Shown here: positions 1 through 9,000 of the stretch, one piece after another
How positions within the stretch are numbered: the stretch's first letter is position 1
How the letters are laid out: the number at the start of each line of letters is the position of its first letter
Origin: Acidobacteriota bacterium
GTDB taxonomy: Bacteria > Acidobacteriota > Blastocatellia > Chloracidobacteriales > JADJPF01
Length of the DNA: 64,000 bases
Direction of reading: 5' to 3'
Assembly: GCA_016213785.1 (NCBI GenBank)
Contig: JACQZQ010000106.1
Span: 1 to 64,000, forward strand
Notes under the pieces: generated by a model
Databases searched by the model: none
The model's input: the letters and a program-made list of their open reading frames with translations, nothing else
Told to the model about the DNA's origin: nothing
Program-made: the position numbers and the translations under genes

Positions 1-636
1 CCAATGATAAAGCTCACCTCTTCTTTTTCCTATACCACCATATTCCAGTAATTCTTGACGTACAAAAATTGTTCTAAGGGTGTAATCATAAGAGTTTTCA
101 TTTTGAGCCATTATACTTCTAATGGCTGTTTGAGAGTCTTCATCTTGGGTTGAAGGGTCTAACTTGATGCCAAATGCAGTATTAAAATCAATGGATTGTT
201 TGGTGTTGCCATCCATTCCTTCAAATAACTTTTCAGGAGAACATAATCCAAATTGATTTTCTAACTTGCTTGCTTCAGGATTTGTTGATGCAGCAGGGAC
301 TTCAACCCCTTGACACATATAACTTGAAGTTCCTCCAGACTTGGCTAAATGATCTATTAACTGCTTTTGTATCCTATCATATAACTCGTTTACTACGTAA
401 TTTCTTATAGGTGAGTTTGTGACTAGCAGGATTTGTTGTGACCTTCTTACATTTTCCTCAAATATAGTATCTGAAAGCTGTTTGGCTGTTCTTGTGGTTG
501 GCCCTATAATTGCCATTGCACTTACTACAAAAAAGAAAAATACTAGTGCTATTAATACCCATCCTCTTGCATTATTATAGGCTTTAATTAGCTTTTTTAA
601 GTTGGTTTTAGCTTTTTTAATATTTGTGTTGTCCAT
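1..636 (-). CDS. PilX/GspK-like pilus assembly protein (3' end missing)
   Basis: An open frame of 212 codons runs from an ATG at 636 off the left edge of the window, so the C-terminus is missing. Residues 1-25 are basic (many Lys), followed by a Gly-Trp and a hydrophobic segment (about residues 26-45, VLIALVFFFFVVSAMAII), which resembles the N-terminus of PilX/GspK-type minor pilins. It lacks a typical FTxxE prepilin sequence. A GGAGGA ribosome binding site (641-646) overlaps the stop codon of the upstream gene, so it is the third gene of a translationally linked minus-strand operon after two class III-signal prepilins. The role as a minor pilin or secretion pseudopilin component is inferred from this position and the membrane anchor. 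Nothing in the visible soluble part identifies a function. Confidence 0.6.
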   Translation of the reverse strand, partial: MDNTNIKKAKTNLKKLIKAYNNARGWVLIALVFFFFVVSAMAIIGPTTRTAKQLSDTIFEENVRRSQQILLVTNSPIRNYVVNELYDRIQKQLIDHLAKSGGTSSYMCQGVEVPAASTNPEASKLENQFGLCSPEKLFEGMDGNTKQSIDFNTAFGIKLDPSTQDEDSQTAIRSIMAQNENSYDYTLRTIFVRQELLEYGGIGKRRGELYHW

Positions 637-645
637 AATATCCTC

Positions 646-2001
646 CTAGTCAAGATTACGTATTGCAATAGGGAAGTTTAATCTAGCTTGTCTACTGTTT
701 ATATCGTTTTTGTATGGTGATGGTATTTCACGAAACATCTCTACATCTACTGATACTACTTCTGCTAGCCAATCTACTATGGGGTTATTAGGTGTAGGTC
801 TTGTTGAGCCATCTCTTAGTCTATATGTCACCTTAAATGAGTTTATTTCACCTAAAATAGTTTCCTCGCCGCCTTCTACTCTAAAACCACCGTTTTCGTT
901 AGCGATAACTTTTCCGCCTCTGTTTCTAACTAGGCGATTGCTCATTTTGTCGCTTTTATAAAAGAAAGTAGCAATTTTAAGAGGAACTAGGATAGCTCCT
1001 GCTGAGAATGTGGTGTTAGCATCAGGAGTATTTGTTAATCCTGACTCATTTCCACATTCTCCATTCATACATAGATCAAATGTTATATCTAAAGATTGTA
1101 GCTCACCTTTTGAATTATTTGTTCCTACAATATTAATTATTTTTACTAGCCTTGAGCTTGTTACTACTTGCTGATTTTGTTCTGTGTTAGAAGGAGTGTT
1201 TATAAGCAAAAGAACATCGCCTGGCTTAAACATATTAGCACTTGGTTTCCAAGGTAATTCTAGCAATGTGGTTTCAAGAGGGACATTAGGTGGGATTGCT
1301 GGAGTTGAAGAACCATTGCCAGTAGTTGAAGTACCTGTAGGCGTGGGGCTTGGGCTTGGGCTAGGACTTGGACTAGGGGTTGGAGTGCTACCACCGCCTT
1401 TTACTTGCAATGCAACTGTGTTTGAGGGAGCAGCAACTGTGTTTGAAGAAGCAGAAGCAGTAGAGTTTGTAGAAGAAGACTTAGGGTTATCACTAGAGGA
1501 AAAAGAGGCAGTCTTAGTATCTTTAGTAACCATAAAGTTAGATTGAAGAGCAATAAGAGAAACTTTAGCTTTGCCAATATTGCCACTTGCTGTAGTAGGC
1601 TGAGAAATAGCTAAACGAGGGATATTAGCGTCAGCGTAGGCTACAGTAAATGCATCTTGTCCATTTATTTTATATGGAGTAACTATCCCTAATTTGATGG
1701 GCTTAAGTTTACCTGAAGGATCTTGAATAAAGCCTGCTGCTGGAAGAATAGGCGTTCCCGTTGCTAGTCCAGTTGTTGTTGCAAGTCCTCTTCCTGGGAG
1801 TGATAAAAGGGCTTCAGCAACAGCATCTTTTACATTAAAAAGGTCTCTTTCCGTTTGAATAAAGCGTTGTTGACGATTAGCTTCTTTTAAGTATTGAATA
1901 AAGGCTTGAGAAACACATACAAAAAATAATGAGCCAAGGATGACTATCATAACTGACTCTAATAATGTAAACCCTTTAGATTGATAAATTAACTTTTTCA
2001 T
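646..2001 (-). CDS. type IV pilin-like prepilin with Pro/Ser spacer
   Basis: A 451-aa protein with a prepilin signal at residues 10-16 (G-FTLLE, Glu at +5) followed by a hydrophobic helix, so it should be cut by prepilin peptidase and assembled into a type IV pilus or type II secretion pseudopilus. The next region (about 30-160) looks globular. A low-complexity Ser/Asn/Thr stretch then leads into an alternating Thr-Pro/Ser-Pro spacer (about residues 205-222) and a C-terminal globular domain with two close cysteines (CMNGEC). The length is about twice that of a minor pilin. It starts 8 nt downstream of the preceding prepilin gene and its stop overlaps the ribosome binding site of the next gene. 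The specific pilus type cannot be told from sequence. Confidence 0.7.
   Translation of the reverse strand: MKKLIYQSKGFTLLESVMIVILGSLFFVCVSQAFIQYLKEANRQQRFIQTERDLFNVKDAVAEALLSLPGRGLATTTGLATGTPILPAAGFIQDPSGKLKPIKLGIVTPYKINGQDAFTVAYADANIPRLAISQPTTASGNIGKAKVSLIALQSNFMVTKDTKTASFSSSDNPKSSSTNSTASASSNTVAAPSNTVALQVKGGGSTPTPSPSPSPSPSPTPTGTSTTGNGSSTPAIPPNVPLETTLLELPWKPSANMFKPGDVLLLINTPSNTEQNQQVVTSSRLVKIINIVGTNNSKGELQSLDITFDLCMNGECGNESGLTNTPDANTTFSAGAILVPLKIATFFYKSDKMSNRLVRNRGGKVIANENGGFRVEGGEETILGEINSFKVTYRLRDGSTRPTPNNPIVDWLAEVVSVDVEMFREIPSPYKNDINSRQARLNFPIAIRNLD
1338..1391 (-). repeat. short repeats coding the Thr-Pro/Ser-Pro spacer
   Basis: Degenerate 6-bp repeats (GGGCTT/GGACTT on the plus strand) encode the alternating Ser-Pro and Thr-Pro spacer of the prepilin. 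Such runs can change length by slippage. Here the repeat keeps frame because the unit is 6 bp. Confidence 0.6.
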
Positions 2002-2009
2002 AAATCCTC

Positions 2010-2696
2010 CTATTTACTAATAGTCCCATCTGTTTTTGATAGAGTATAGCTGCGAAGTATTTTATTTTTATCATAGTGAACTACTATTACAGAGAAAGTA
2101 ACATCATTTTTATTAGGAAAGTCTTTAATAATCATCCATTGGCGGCGATATCTTGGTTCTAAAGACTGATTTGGTTCTTTAAATGTTGAGGTAGAGCAAT
2201 CTATTCTAGAAAAGTTGCCATCAGAATCACCATTACCTAATTCTCCACCTTTGCCTATCCCGCTTTTTTGTGGTGTTTCTGAATTAGTTGAATTAGTTGA
2301 GGTTGTAGAAATATTAGAATTGGAAGTTGGTTGACCTTCTACTGTAATTTTAGTTGGAGGAAGTTGTGAAGTAGTGCGAAGTAAACAAGCAGAAGCATTA
2401 AAAAGGTCAAAATAACCATCAACAGGGTTAGAAGGGTCAATAGAGCCTATTTTTGTTTGTCCTGAAGGAATTTTTGCTAATTGTTTTTTTGAGTCATTAA
2501 ATAACTCATTAGCTTTTTGAGTAGAAAGAAAGGCTGTGTCTGCTACTTTTTGGACTAATAGGCCATTTTTTAATGAAGAGATCATTACTTTTGCTAGATT
2601 TGTAAATATTATTGCTAGGAGTACTGTGCATATTATCCATTCTAGTGCTGTAAACCCATCATTTCCTTTAATTAAGCGTTTTGCTTTCTTCAGCAT
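2010..2696 (-). CDS. type IV pilin-like prepilin (minor pilin/pseudopilin)
   Basis: A 228-aa protein with a short basic leader (MLKKAKRLIKGNDG) and a prepilin cleavage motif G-FTALE at residues 14-19, followed by a hydrophobic helix (WIICTVLLAIIFTNLAKVM). These are the hallmarks of class III signal peptides processed by PilD-type peptidase. The middle (about residues 120-155) is Ser/Thr/Asn-rich and probably disordered; two Cys flank it (CLLRTTSQ and DCSTST). It is the first gene of a three-gene minus-strand operon with another prepilin and a PilX-like protein, a typical minor-pilin arrangement. Its target structure, pilus or secretion pseudopilus, is not determinable from this window. Confidence 0.7.
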   Translation of the reverse strand: MLKKAKRLIKGNDGFTALEWIICTVLLAIIFTNLAKVMISSLKNGLLVQKVADTAFLSTQKANELFNDSKKQLAKIPSGQTKIGSIDPSNPVDGYFDLFNASACLLRTTSQLPPTKITVEGQPTSNSNISTTSTNSTNSETPQKSGIGKGGELGNGDSDGNFSRIDCSTSTFKEPNQSLEPRYRRQWMIIKDFPNKNDVTFSVIVVHYDKNKILRSYTLSKTDGTISK

Positions 2697-3098
2697 TTTT
2701 TTCTCCTAATTTATTTAAGGTGTTTAATTTAGAGTGATTTAGCAATTTAGTTAATTAAACTTAGGAACATCAATCTTAGTTCAGATTATAGCTTTATTTT
2801 TTTGCTTAGGGAAGTTTGGTGTTCTTTGGTTTTTGATGATTTTGCCATAAGCAATTTTTATTCCTTTTACGACATCCGATAATGTGTGTTGCTAGGTTTT
2901 TTGCTACTATTTGAAAAATAATGGTTTAATATTTTACTTTATTTTTTATTTTAATATTTCTTGTTTTATGGCTGACATTTTTGGCATTCTTGCCATTTCT
3001 GGCAATGTTAATTTGATTTGCCTTTGCCATTTTTGGCAGAGGTTTATTGTAGCTTGAAATTAAGGGTTACTTAAAAAATTGGGTTATTGGTTTTTACC
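2697..3098. other. 402-bp intergenic region with short palindromes
   Basis: A very AT-rich gap between two minus-strand genes with no convincing ORF. It holds several TGCCA/TGGCA palindromes in its right half (2980-3040), described separately. The promoter of the pilin operon is expected at its left end, but I could not fix a -35/-10 pair. Confidence 0.5.
2990..3038. repeat. TGCCA-N4-TGGCA palindromes
   Basis: TTGCCA-TTTC-TGGCAA at 2990-3005 and TGCCA-TTTT-TGGCA at 3025-3038 are perfect inverted repeats with 4-nt spacers. A further TGGCA-TTCT-TGCCA overlaps the first on its left side. They could be operator sites or small repeated elements; the sequence does not decide. Confidence 0.5.
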
Positions 3099-3788
3099 TT
3101 AACGAATTCCATTAGATAGGCTGTTGTAATTATTAGTGATACTATTTAAGAAAACTTGATTTGCATAAGTTCTATTTCTTTGGGCTTGTTGGCTAGCGCT
3201 ACTATTATTTCTTGGTTTGGAGTTATTATTAGAGGAGCGGTTATTATTTTGTGTTAATGAATTAGAGTTGCTATTTTTGGAGTTAGCAAAACTAAGGTTA
3301 CTAAAGAATTCTTTAAGTTGGCTAGAATATTTTTCAAAAGCATCGGAATTGGTTGCTACTACTGTAAAAAACTCAGCGCGTCTACCAACTCCAACCATTA
3401 TATACATTGTAAAATAAGTTCCTTGGTTGTCTTTTGAAATGGATATTTCAGAAATAATTTTATTCCCATCAAAAGAGTCCTCAGAAAATTGACGATTGAT
3501 TATTTCTCGTTCACTTTCTGCTTTATTTACTAATGTATTCAAAAAATTAGAAAGGTCATTAGGGGGATTATCAACTCCAGGGGTAATTAAAAAAACAATT
3601 TCAGCGTTCTCAAAGTTTTGCTCTTTAGGTAATAAGACCATAAGAGAGTCTGAAGCTTGTTGGCGGTATCCTGATGGGATTTTGTAAATTACATTACCAT
3701 GTTGGTAAGAACCACTTTGTGCAAATACCTCATAGTTAAGAGAAAGAATTGTCATTAAGAAAAGGAAAAAACTTAAGAAGGTTTTCAT
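3099..3788 (-). CDS. secreted hypothetical protein
   Basis: A 229-aa protein with a clear signal peptide (residues 1-23, hydrophobic core FLSFFLFLMTILSLNYEVFA, probable cut after VFA-Q). The mature part to about residue 170 is predicted alpha/beta (segments such as VIYKIPSGYRQQ and NAEIVFLITPGVDNP). A long Asn/Ser/Arg-rich low-complexity tail follows (about 170-210) and the protein ends NSLSNGIR. A GAGGA ribosome binding site sits 7 nt before the ATG. I do not recognise the family. The overall form, a signal peptide followed by a region beginning GNVIYKIPSGY, resembles periplasmic proteins that handle a ligand or stress, but that is only a guess. It is a single gene, with palindromes on both sides. 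Confidence 0.5.
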   Translation of the reverse strand: MKTFLSFFLFLMTILSLNYEVFAQSGSYQHGNVIYKIPSGYRQQASDSLMVLLPKEQNFENAEIVFLITPGVDNPPNDLSNFLNTLVNKAESEREIINRQFSEDSFDGNKIISEISISKDNQGTYFTMYIMVGVGRRAEFFTVVATNSDAFEKYSSQLKEFFSNLSFANSKNSNSNSLTQNNNRSSNNNSKPRNNSSASQQAQRNRTYANQVFLNSITNNYNSLSNGIR

Positions 3789-3950
3789 TTTATTGTCCTC
3801 GCGGTCTTTATTGAAATTTTGTTTGGCTAAGGCTAGGGCAAGGTTTGTACCAGAAGTAAAAAACGATTATGTAAAAAATAATAACTAATGATAAAAAAAG
3901 CTTTAGCACTAGTTGAATAAATAAGGAAACGGATTTTTCTAAAACTTTTC

Positions 3951-3996
3951 CGCCAAAAATGGCGTTGAGTGCCAAAAATGGCGAGCCAGATTTGGC
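3951..3996. repeat. GCCA-N-TGGC palindromes upstream of MOSC gene
   Basis: CGCCA-AAAA-TGGCG (3951-3964), TGCCA-AAAA-TGGCG (3970-3983) and GCCA-GATT-TGGC (3985-3996) follow each other within 46 bp, directly upstream of the MOSC gene and of the divergent secreted-protein gene. They are the same type of palindrome as those at 2990-3038. The position between divergent genes suits an operator. Confidence 0.5.
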
Positions 3997-4030
3997 AATG
4001 TAAAACCTAAATATTTTATGGAGTATTACT

Positions 4031-4579
4031 GTGGAACATTTAACATTAGCAAAACTTAATGAAGGTTTAAGTTATATTGAGCAATCACCTAGAGATAAAG
4101 GAGTTTTAGAGTTAATTGTAAGACGACCAGAAATTGATGTTAGAGAAATTTTAGAAATAGGGCAATTAGACTTAAGTCAAGGACTTGTTGGAGATAACTG
4201 GAAAACTCGTGGTAGTTCTCGCACTCCTGATAAATCTTCTCATCCTGATATGCAGTTAAATATTATGAATGCAAGGGCTATTTCAGTAATAGCACAAAAT
4301 AAAGAATTTTGGCAACTTGCAGGGGATCAGTTATTTATAGATATGGATTTAAGCGAAGAAAACTTGCCTCCAGGAACCAAGTTAACTCTAGGTTCAGCCA
4401 TTATAGAAATAACAAACCAGCCTCATAATGGTTGTGTTAAATTCTCAGAAAGGTTTGGCCGAGATGCTCTTAAATGGGTTAACTCGCCTACTGGAAAGAA
4501 ACTTCACCTACGAGGTGTAAATGCTAAAGTTATTCAACCTGGGGAAATTAAAGTAGGTGATGAAATAAGGAAAGTATAA
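4031..4579 (+). CDS. MOSC domain-containing protein
   Basis: A 182-aa protein that is essentially one MOSC domain, the sulfur-carrier domain found at the C-terminus of molybdenum-cofactor sulfurases and in stand-alone proteins such as YiiM. Supporting segments are ARAISVIAQ, GDQLFIDMDLSEENLPPGTKL, and PHNGCVKF with the conserved Cys that is thought to carry sulfur. The C-terminal region LHLRGVNAKVIQPGEIKVGDEI is also typical. The start is a GTG at 4031, preceded by GGAG (4020-4023) at 7-nt spacing. It lies convergent to the PilT-like gene and the two share a terminator. The substrate is unknown; members are linked to molybdenum cofactor or N-hydroxylated compound metabolism. Confidence 0.85.
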   Translation: MEHLTLAKLNEGLSYIEQSPRDKGVLELIVRRPEIDVREILEIGQLDLSQGLVGDNWKTRGSSRTPDKSSHPDMQLNIMNARAISVIAQNKEFWQLAGDQLFIDMDLSEENLPPGTKLTLGSAIIEITNQPHNGCVKFSERFGRDALKWVNSPTGKKLHLRGVNAKVIQPGEIKVGDEIRKV

Positions 4580-4583
4580 GGTT

Positions 4584-4621
4584 CTAGAAATAAGGAAAGT
4601 AAAAGCTATCCTTATTTCTAG
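4584..4621. terminator. bidirectional terminator between MOSC and PilT-like genes
   Basis: A perfect 13-bp stem (4584-4596 with 4609-4621) and a 12-nt loop lie between the convergent stops at 4579 and 4631. Confidence 0.8.
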
Positions 4622-4630
4622 GATGTTTTG

Positions 4631-5854
4631 TTATCTTTCAAATCCATCTAATGCAGGGAAAGAGCCTGAGTTAGTTGGAGTAGGGGGGGCAACAGCTTCT
4701 TGAGTTGCCATATTGCTTGTTAAATCGGAAATAGCTAATGTAAAGTTACCAGGATTAGATGAATAGCTAACTCCATCTTGTATTGTAATTATGCCACTAC
4801 GAACCATATTTTCTAGGACTTGATCAAAGGTCTGCATCCCATCAATAGCCCCATCTTTCATGGCATCAACTAAAGTTTTACCGCTTTGTTCACCTCTCTC
4901 AACATAATCACGGGTTCTTTGAGTTGAGCGTAGTATTTCTATTGCTGCTACACGCCCTTGACGATCAGCACGAGGAATTAAGCGTTGGGAAATTATATAG
5001 CGAAATGTTTGTGACAGTCTGATACGAATAACATGTTCTTCTGATTTAGGAAAAACGCCTATTATACGTTCAATTGTTCTAGCAGCATCAATTGTGTGTA
5101 GAGTAGAAAATACTAAGTGGCCTGTTTCAGCAGCTTCAAGGGCAATTTCTACGGTTTCCATATCTCGCATTTCACCTACTAGTATTACCTTAGGCGCTTG
5201 ACGAAGTGCAGAGCGCAAAGCATTCTTAAAGTCAGGACAATCAGCATAAAGTTCGCGTTGGTGAATAGTAGAGTTTTTATGTGGGTGAATAAATTCTATA
5301 GGGTCTTCAATTGTTACGATATGGTAATAATACATCTCATTTATAAGATTAATAATTGCAGCTAGAGTTGAAGACTTACCGCTTCCTGTTGGGCCTGTTA
5401 CTAGGACAATTCCATTTCTTAAGTCGCAGATTTGTTTAAGGTGATCTGGAAGCATAAGATCTACAAAAGTTGGTATTCGATTAGGTATTACACGCATAAC
5501 AATTGCGTGTGTACCGCGCTGTGTAAAAATATTAACTCTAAAACGAGAAAACCCAGGCACACTATAGGATAGGTCTGCTGCTCCAAATTTTTCTAGTTTT
5601 TCTCTAGCAATAGCATTATTAGCAATCATTAAATCACAAATAGATTTTGTATGGCCTGGAGTAAGCATTTCTAACCCTTGAAGCTTTACTGCGCGTAACT
5701 GACCTAATAATTCTACCTGAGGGGGGCGACCTGGGGAAAAAATCAGGTCACTTACTTTTTCTGAGACTGAAACCATTGCTCTAAGTACTTGATTAAAGGC
5801 TTCGTTGGCGGCATTAGATACTGATTGACCAGAAGAGGTTGACATACTAGTCAT
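4631..5854 (-). CDS. pilT: PilT-family pilus retraction ATPase
   Basis: A 407-aa secretion-type ATPase of the PilT/PilU branch, which powers pilus retraction from the cytoplasmic side. Visible motifs in order are Walker A (GPTGSGKSS, about residue 153), an Asp box (TIEDPIEF), Walker B (VILVGEMRDMETVE, within the AIRAEG-like box) and a His box (GHLVFSTLHTIDAARTIERII). The N-terminal PAS-like region (GRPPQVELLGQLRAV) is also typical. Length is somewhat above the usual 345-380 aa because of an N-terminal Ser/Thr-rich extension and a C-terminal Pro/Thr-rich tail of about 40 residues. AAGGAG precedes the first ATG by only 3 nt, and a second ATG three codons in is possible. PilU-like retraction ATPases cannot be excluded. 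Confidence 0.85.
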   Translation of the reverse strand: MTSMSTSSGQSVSNAANEAFNQVLRAMVSVSEKVSDLIFSPGRPPQVELLGQLRAVKLQGLEMLTPGHTKSICDLMIANNAIAREKLEKFGAADLSYSVPGFSRFRVNIFTQRGTHAIVMRVIPNRIPTFVDLMLPDHLKQICDLRNGIVLVTGPTGSGKSSTLAAIINLINEMYYYHIVTIEDPIEFIHPHKNSTIHQRELYADCPDFKNALRSALRQAPKVILVGEMRDMETVEIALEAAETGHLVFSTLHTIDAARTIERIIGVFPKSEEHVIRIRLSQTFRYIISQRLIPRADRQGRVAAIEILRSTQRTRDYVERGEQSGKTLVDAMKDGAIDGMQTFDQVLENMVRSGIITIQDGVSYSSNPGNFTLAISDLTSNMATQEAVAPPTPTNSGSFPALDGFER

Positions 5855-5973
5855 AAGCTCCTTGGGGTTTTTAGTTTTCTTTGGGATATTTCTAGGTAAG
5901 CAAAATAGTAAATTTTTTCGGCTATTTTAGCAAGACTTTACTTAATTTCAAATATATTAAATTTATAAAAAAC

Positions 5974-6000
5974 AAAGCCTAGAATTTATTTCTAGGCTTT
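5974..6000 (-). terminator. terminator after the sortilin-like gene
   Basis: A perfect 11-bp stem (5974-5984 with 5990-6000) with a 5-nt loop, 23 bp past the stop codon of the 6023-9292 gene, and rich in T in the transcribed direction. Confidence 0.8.
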
Positions 6001-6022
6001 GGTCAGTTATCTTACTTATATC

Positions 6023-9000
6023 CTACTTATCTTTCCACTCTGGCAAGCGACCAGGTGTATATGGTGCGCCTACTGAATCTAAAGCTTTTTCTAGGTTTTT
6101 AACATCTACCTCAATAAGTGTTCTTAGTTTGTTTAGTTCTTCAGTAAACTCTTCAGAGGCGATTTTATATGCATCTTGTTGTGTTTGTGTTGGTGGTGCA
6201 GTGGATAGATATTGGTCATCAACAGCACTACTAGCACGCTCAGCAATTGATGTTGGCACATTTTCATTACGTCCACGTAAGGAAACATCCCCTCGCAATT
6301 TACGAAGAATATCATTTAAGCGTTTTTCTATTGCTAGAGTATCATCTAGAAGTTTTAGATTAGGAGACTCAGAATCTTTAATAGCTTGTTTAATTGTTCC
6401 TAGCTTGGTTCTTAAGCCATTAGCGCTTTCTAATGCTCCATTTACAGCTTTAAGTAGGCTATTAGCTTTCTTTTGGAACTCTACATGAGCTACTCGGTCA
6501 TTTTGGGAAGCAAGTTGAGCATCTAGCACTTTGACTGTAAAGCTTTGAGTCTCGCCTATAGGAGTAATCACTCCATCGACTCTTTTAGCTAAAGATACTT
6601 TATAAGTTCCTGGTAAGACTAAAGAGCTAGCAAATAGTTCCCCATCTTCATTAAGTGGTTGGGAAGATACTGCTACAGGAGGATAGCGTAAATTCCAAAC
6701 AACTCTATTAATTCCTGATGAAGCAGTTCCAGTAAATTTTCTTACCACATTACCATTAGTGTCTGTAATAGTAACAATAATTTCTGGTGCTGGTTCTTCG
6801 TCTTCTGCGCGAAGTTGGTCAGGAGTTGGATAAGGAGAGGATTGTTTTTTCTTATCAGCTTCTTTTTCGGCCTCTTGACGAAGTTGTTTTTTAGTTTTTA
6901 GAGAATCTTTAAGATAATAAGTAATAGTTGCTCCAAAGGGTGGATTTTCTGCAACAAAGAAATTATCACCTTGAAAAGATTTACCACGACCGCCTAAAGG
7001 CTCAGAAGGAATAAACCACCAAGGATCTTTTACTGGGAAAACCACGCAATCTTGGTTTAACATTTCAGGCTTAAGTAAGCGTAGGGGAGCATAATTATCT
7101 AAAACATAAAAACCACGCCCAAAAGTAGCTACTACTAGATCATTTTCACGTTTTTGAATAGCTAAATCTTTCATTGCGATAGTTGGTAATCCACCAGTTA
7201 ATTTAATCCATTTTTGCCCACCATTAATGCTAAAAAATAGACCAAACTCTGTACCTACAAAGAGTAAATTAGAATTTATATGATCTTCAGCAATGGCTAA
7301 TACAGGGCCATTTTCTGGTAAATTATTAGATAAAGATACCCAAGTTTTACCCATGTCGGTACTTTTTAGCACATAGGGCTTAAAATCAGCATTTTTATGG
7401 TTATCAAAAGTTGCATAGACTATGTTAGGGTCATGTTGAGAAGCCAGTAAGCGGCTAACATAAGTCATTTCAGGCACATTGGCAAATTTTTCTACCTTGC
7501 GCCAATTATTTCCACCATCTTCTGTTACTTGGATTAAACCATCATCACTTCCAACATAGATTAAACCCTCTTTCTTAGGTGATTCTGATAGTGCTGTAGC
7601 ATTACCATAAAATGATGTAGATGCATGTTTAGCAACAGCATCAGCACCCCAAACTTTACCCATAACAGGAAGTTTATTGCGGTCAATTTCTCTAGAAAGC
7701 TCTTTATTTATTACTTTCCAGCTATTTCCACGATCATCGCTTCTAAAGAGTTTATTAGCAGCAAAATAAAGTCTAGTATGAGAATGAGGGCTTATGATTA
7801 AAGGAGAATCCCAATTCCAACGAAGTGGAGGTTCACCTTTACCTTCTTGAGGTTTAATACCAATTATTTCGCCTGTACGTTTATCAAAACGAATTAATCC
7901 GCCATATTGACTTTCTGAGTAAATAATATTGGGGTCTTCTGGGTCAATTTGGACGCGAAAACCATCTCCGCCTACAGTAACAAACCAGTCTGAGTTGCTA
8001 ATTCCTGTTTGGTTACGGGTTTGTGATGGGCCGCCTAGAGTAAAATTATCTTGTGTTCCTCCATAGACATTGTAGAAAGGAAAAGCATTATCTACTGCTA
8101 AATCATAAAACTGTGTTATTGATAGGTTGCTTTTGTAGTTCCAAGTACTACCACGATCAAAGCTTTCATAAACACCACCATCACAACCTACTAAAAGGTA
8201 ATTAGTATTTTTAGGGTCAATCCACATTACATGGCTATCAACGTGTTTATACTTTTCTGGCATTCTAGAAAGGGTTTTACCTCCATCGTTAGAAACCATA
8301 AGAAAAGTATTCATTATATAAATTCGATCAACGTTTTTAGGATCAGGGGTGATTTGAGAATAATAAAGGGCTGTTTGGTCAAAGGGATTTCGTTTTTCCC
8401 AAGTAGCACCAGAGTCAGTAGAGCGGAATATTCCGCCTTTTCTATTTGCTGCTTCAACCGTAGCATAAATAACTTTACTATCTGCTGGAGAAATAGCTAG
8501 GCCGATTCTACCTAGGTCATCTGAGGGTAGGCCAGATTTTAATTTTGTCCAAGTCTCGCCAGAATCAGTAGATTTATATATAGCACTTTCTGGGCCGCCA
8601 TTGATTAATGTCCAAACATGGCGACGACGCTGATAAGCTGCTGCATAGAGTAGATCAGGGTTAAAGGGGTCTTGTACTACATCTGTTACACCAGTATTTT
8701 CGCTAATAGAGAGTGTATTTTTCCACGTTTTACCCCCATCCGTAGTCTTAAATAAGCCTCGCTCTCCACCAGGCCCCCATAAAGGCCCCTGAGAAGCTAC
8801 ATAAAGAGTATTACTACTGCGAGGGTCTATAAGGATTCTTGCAATATGTTCAGAGGTTTTTAGTCCCATATTTTTCCAAGACTTCCCCCCATCATCAGAG
8901 CGATAAACTCCATCGCCATAGCTGACACTACGTTGAGAATTAAGTTCTCCTGTTCCTACCCAAACCGTAGCAGGGTTTTTAGGGTCTATTGCTAGTGCTC

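Noticed and set aside
2981-3005. Possible sigma-54 promoter (TGGCA...TTGC) in the gap before the pilin genes
   Set aside because: The distance between the GG and GC elements is 9 bp rather than the 12 bp needed, so the palindrome explanation is better.
6133-6315. Short antisense frames over the sortilin-like gene and other large genes
   Set aside because: They lie wholly inside real genes on the other strand or in another frame and have no ribosome binding site or family similarity.
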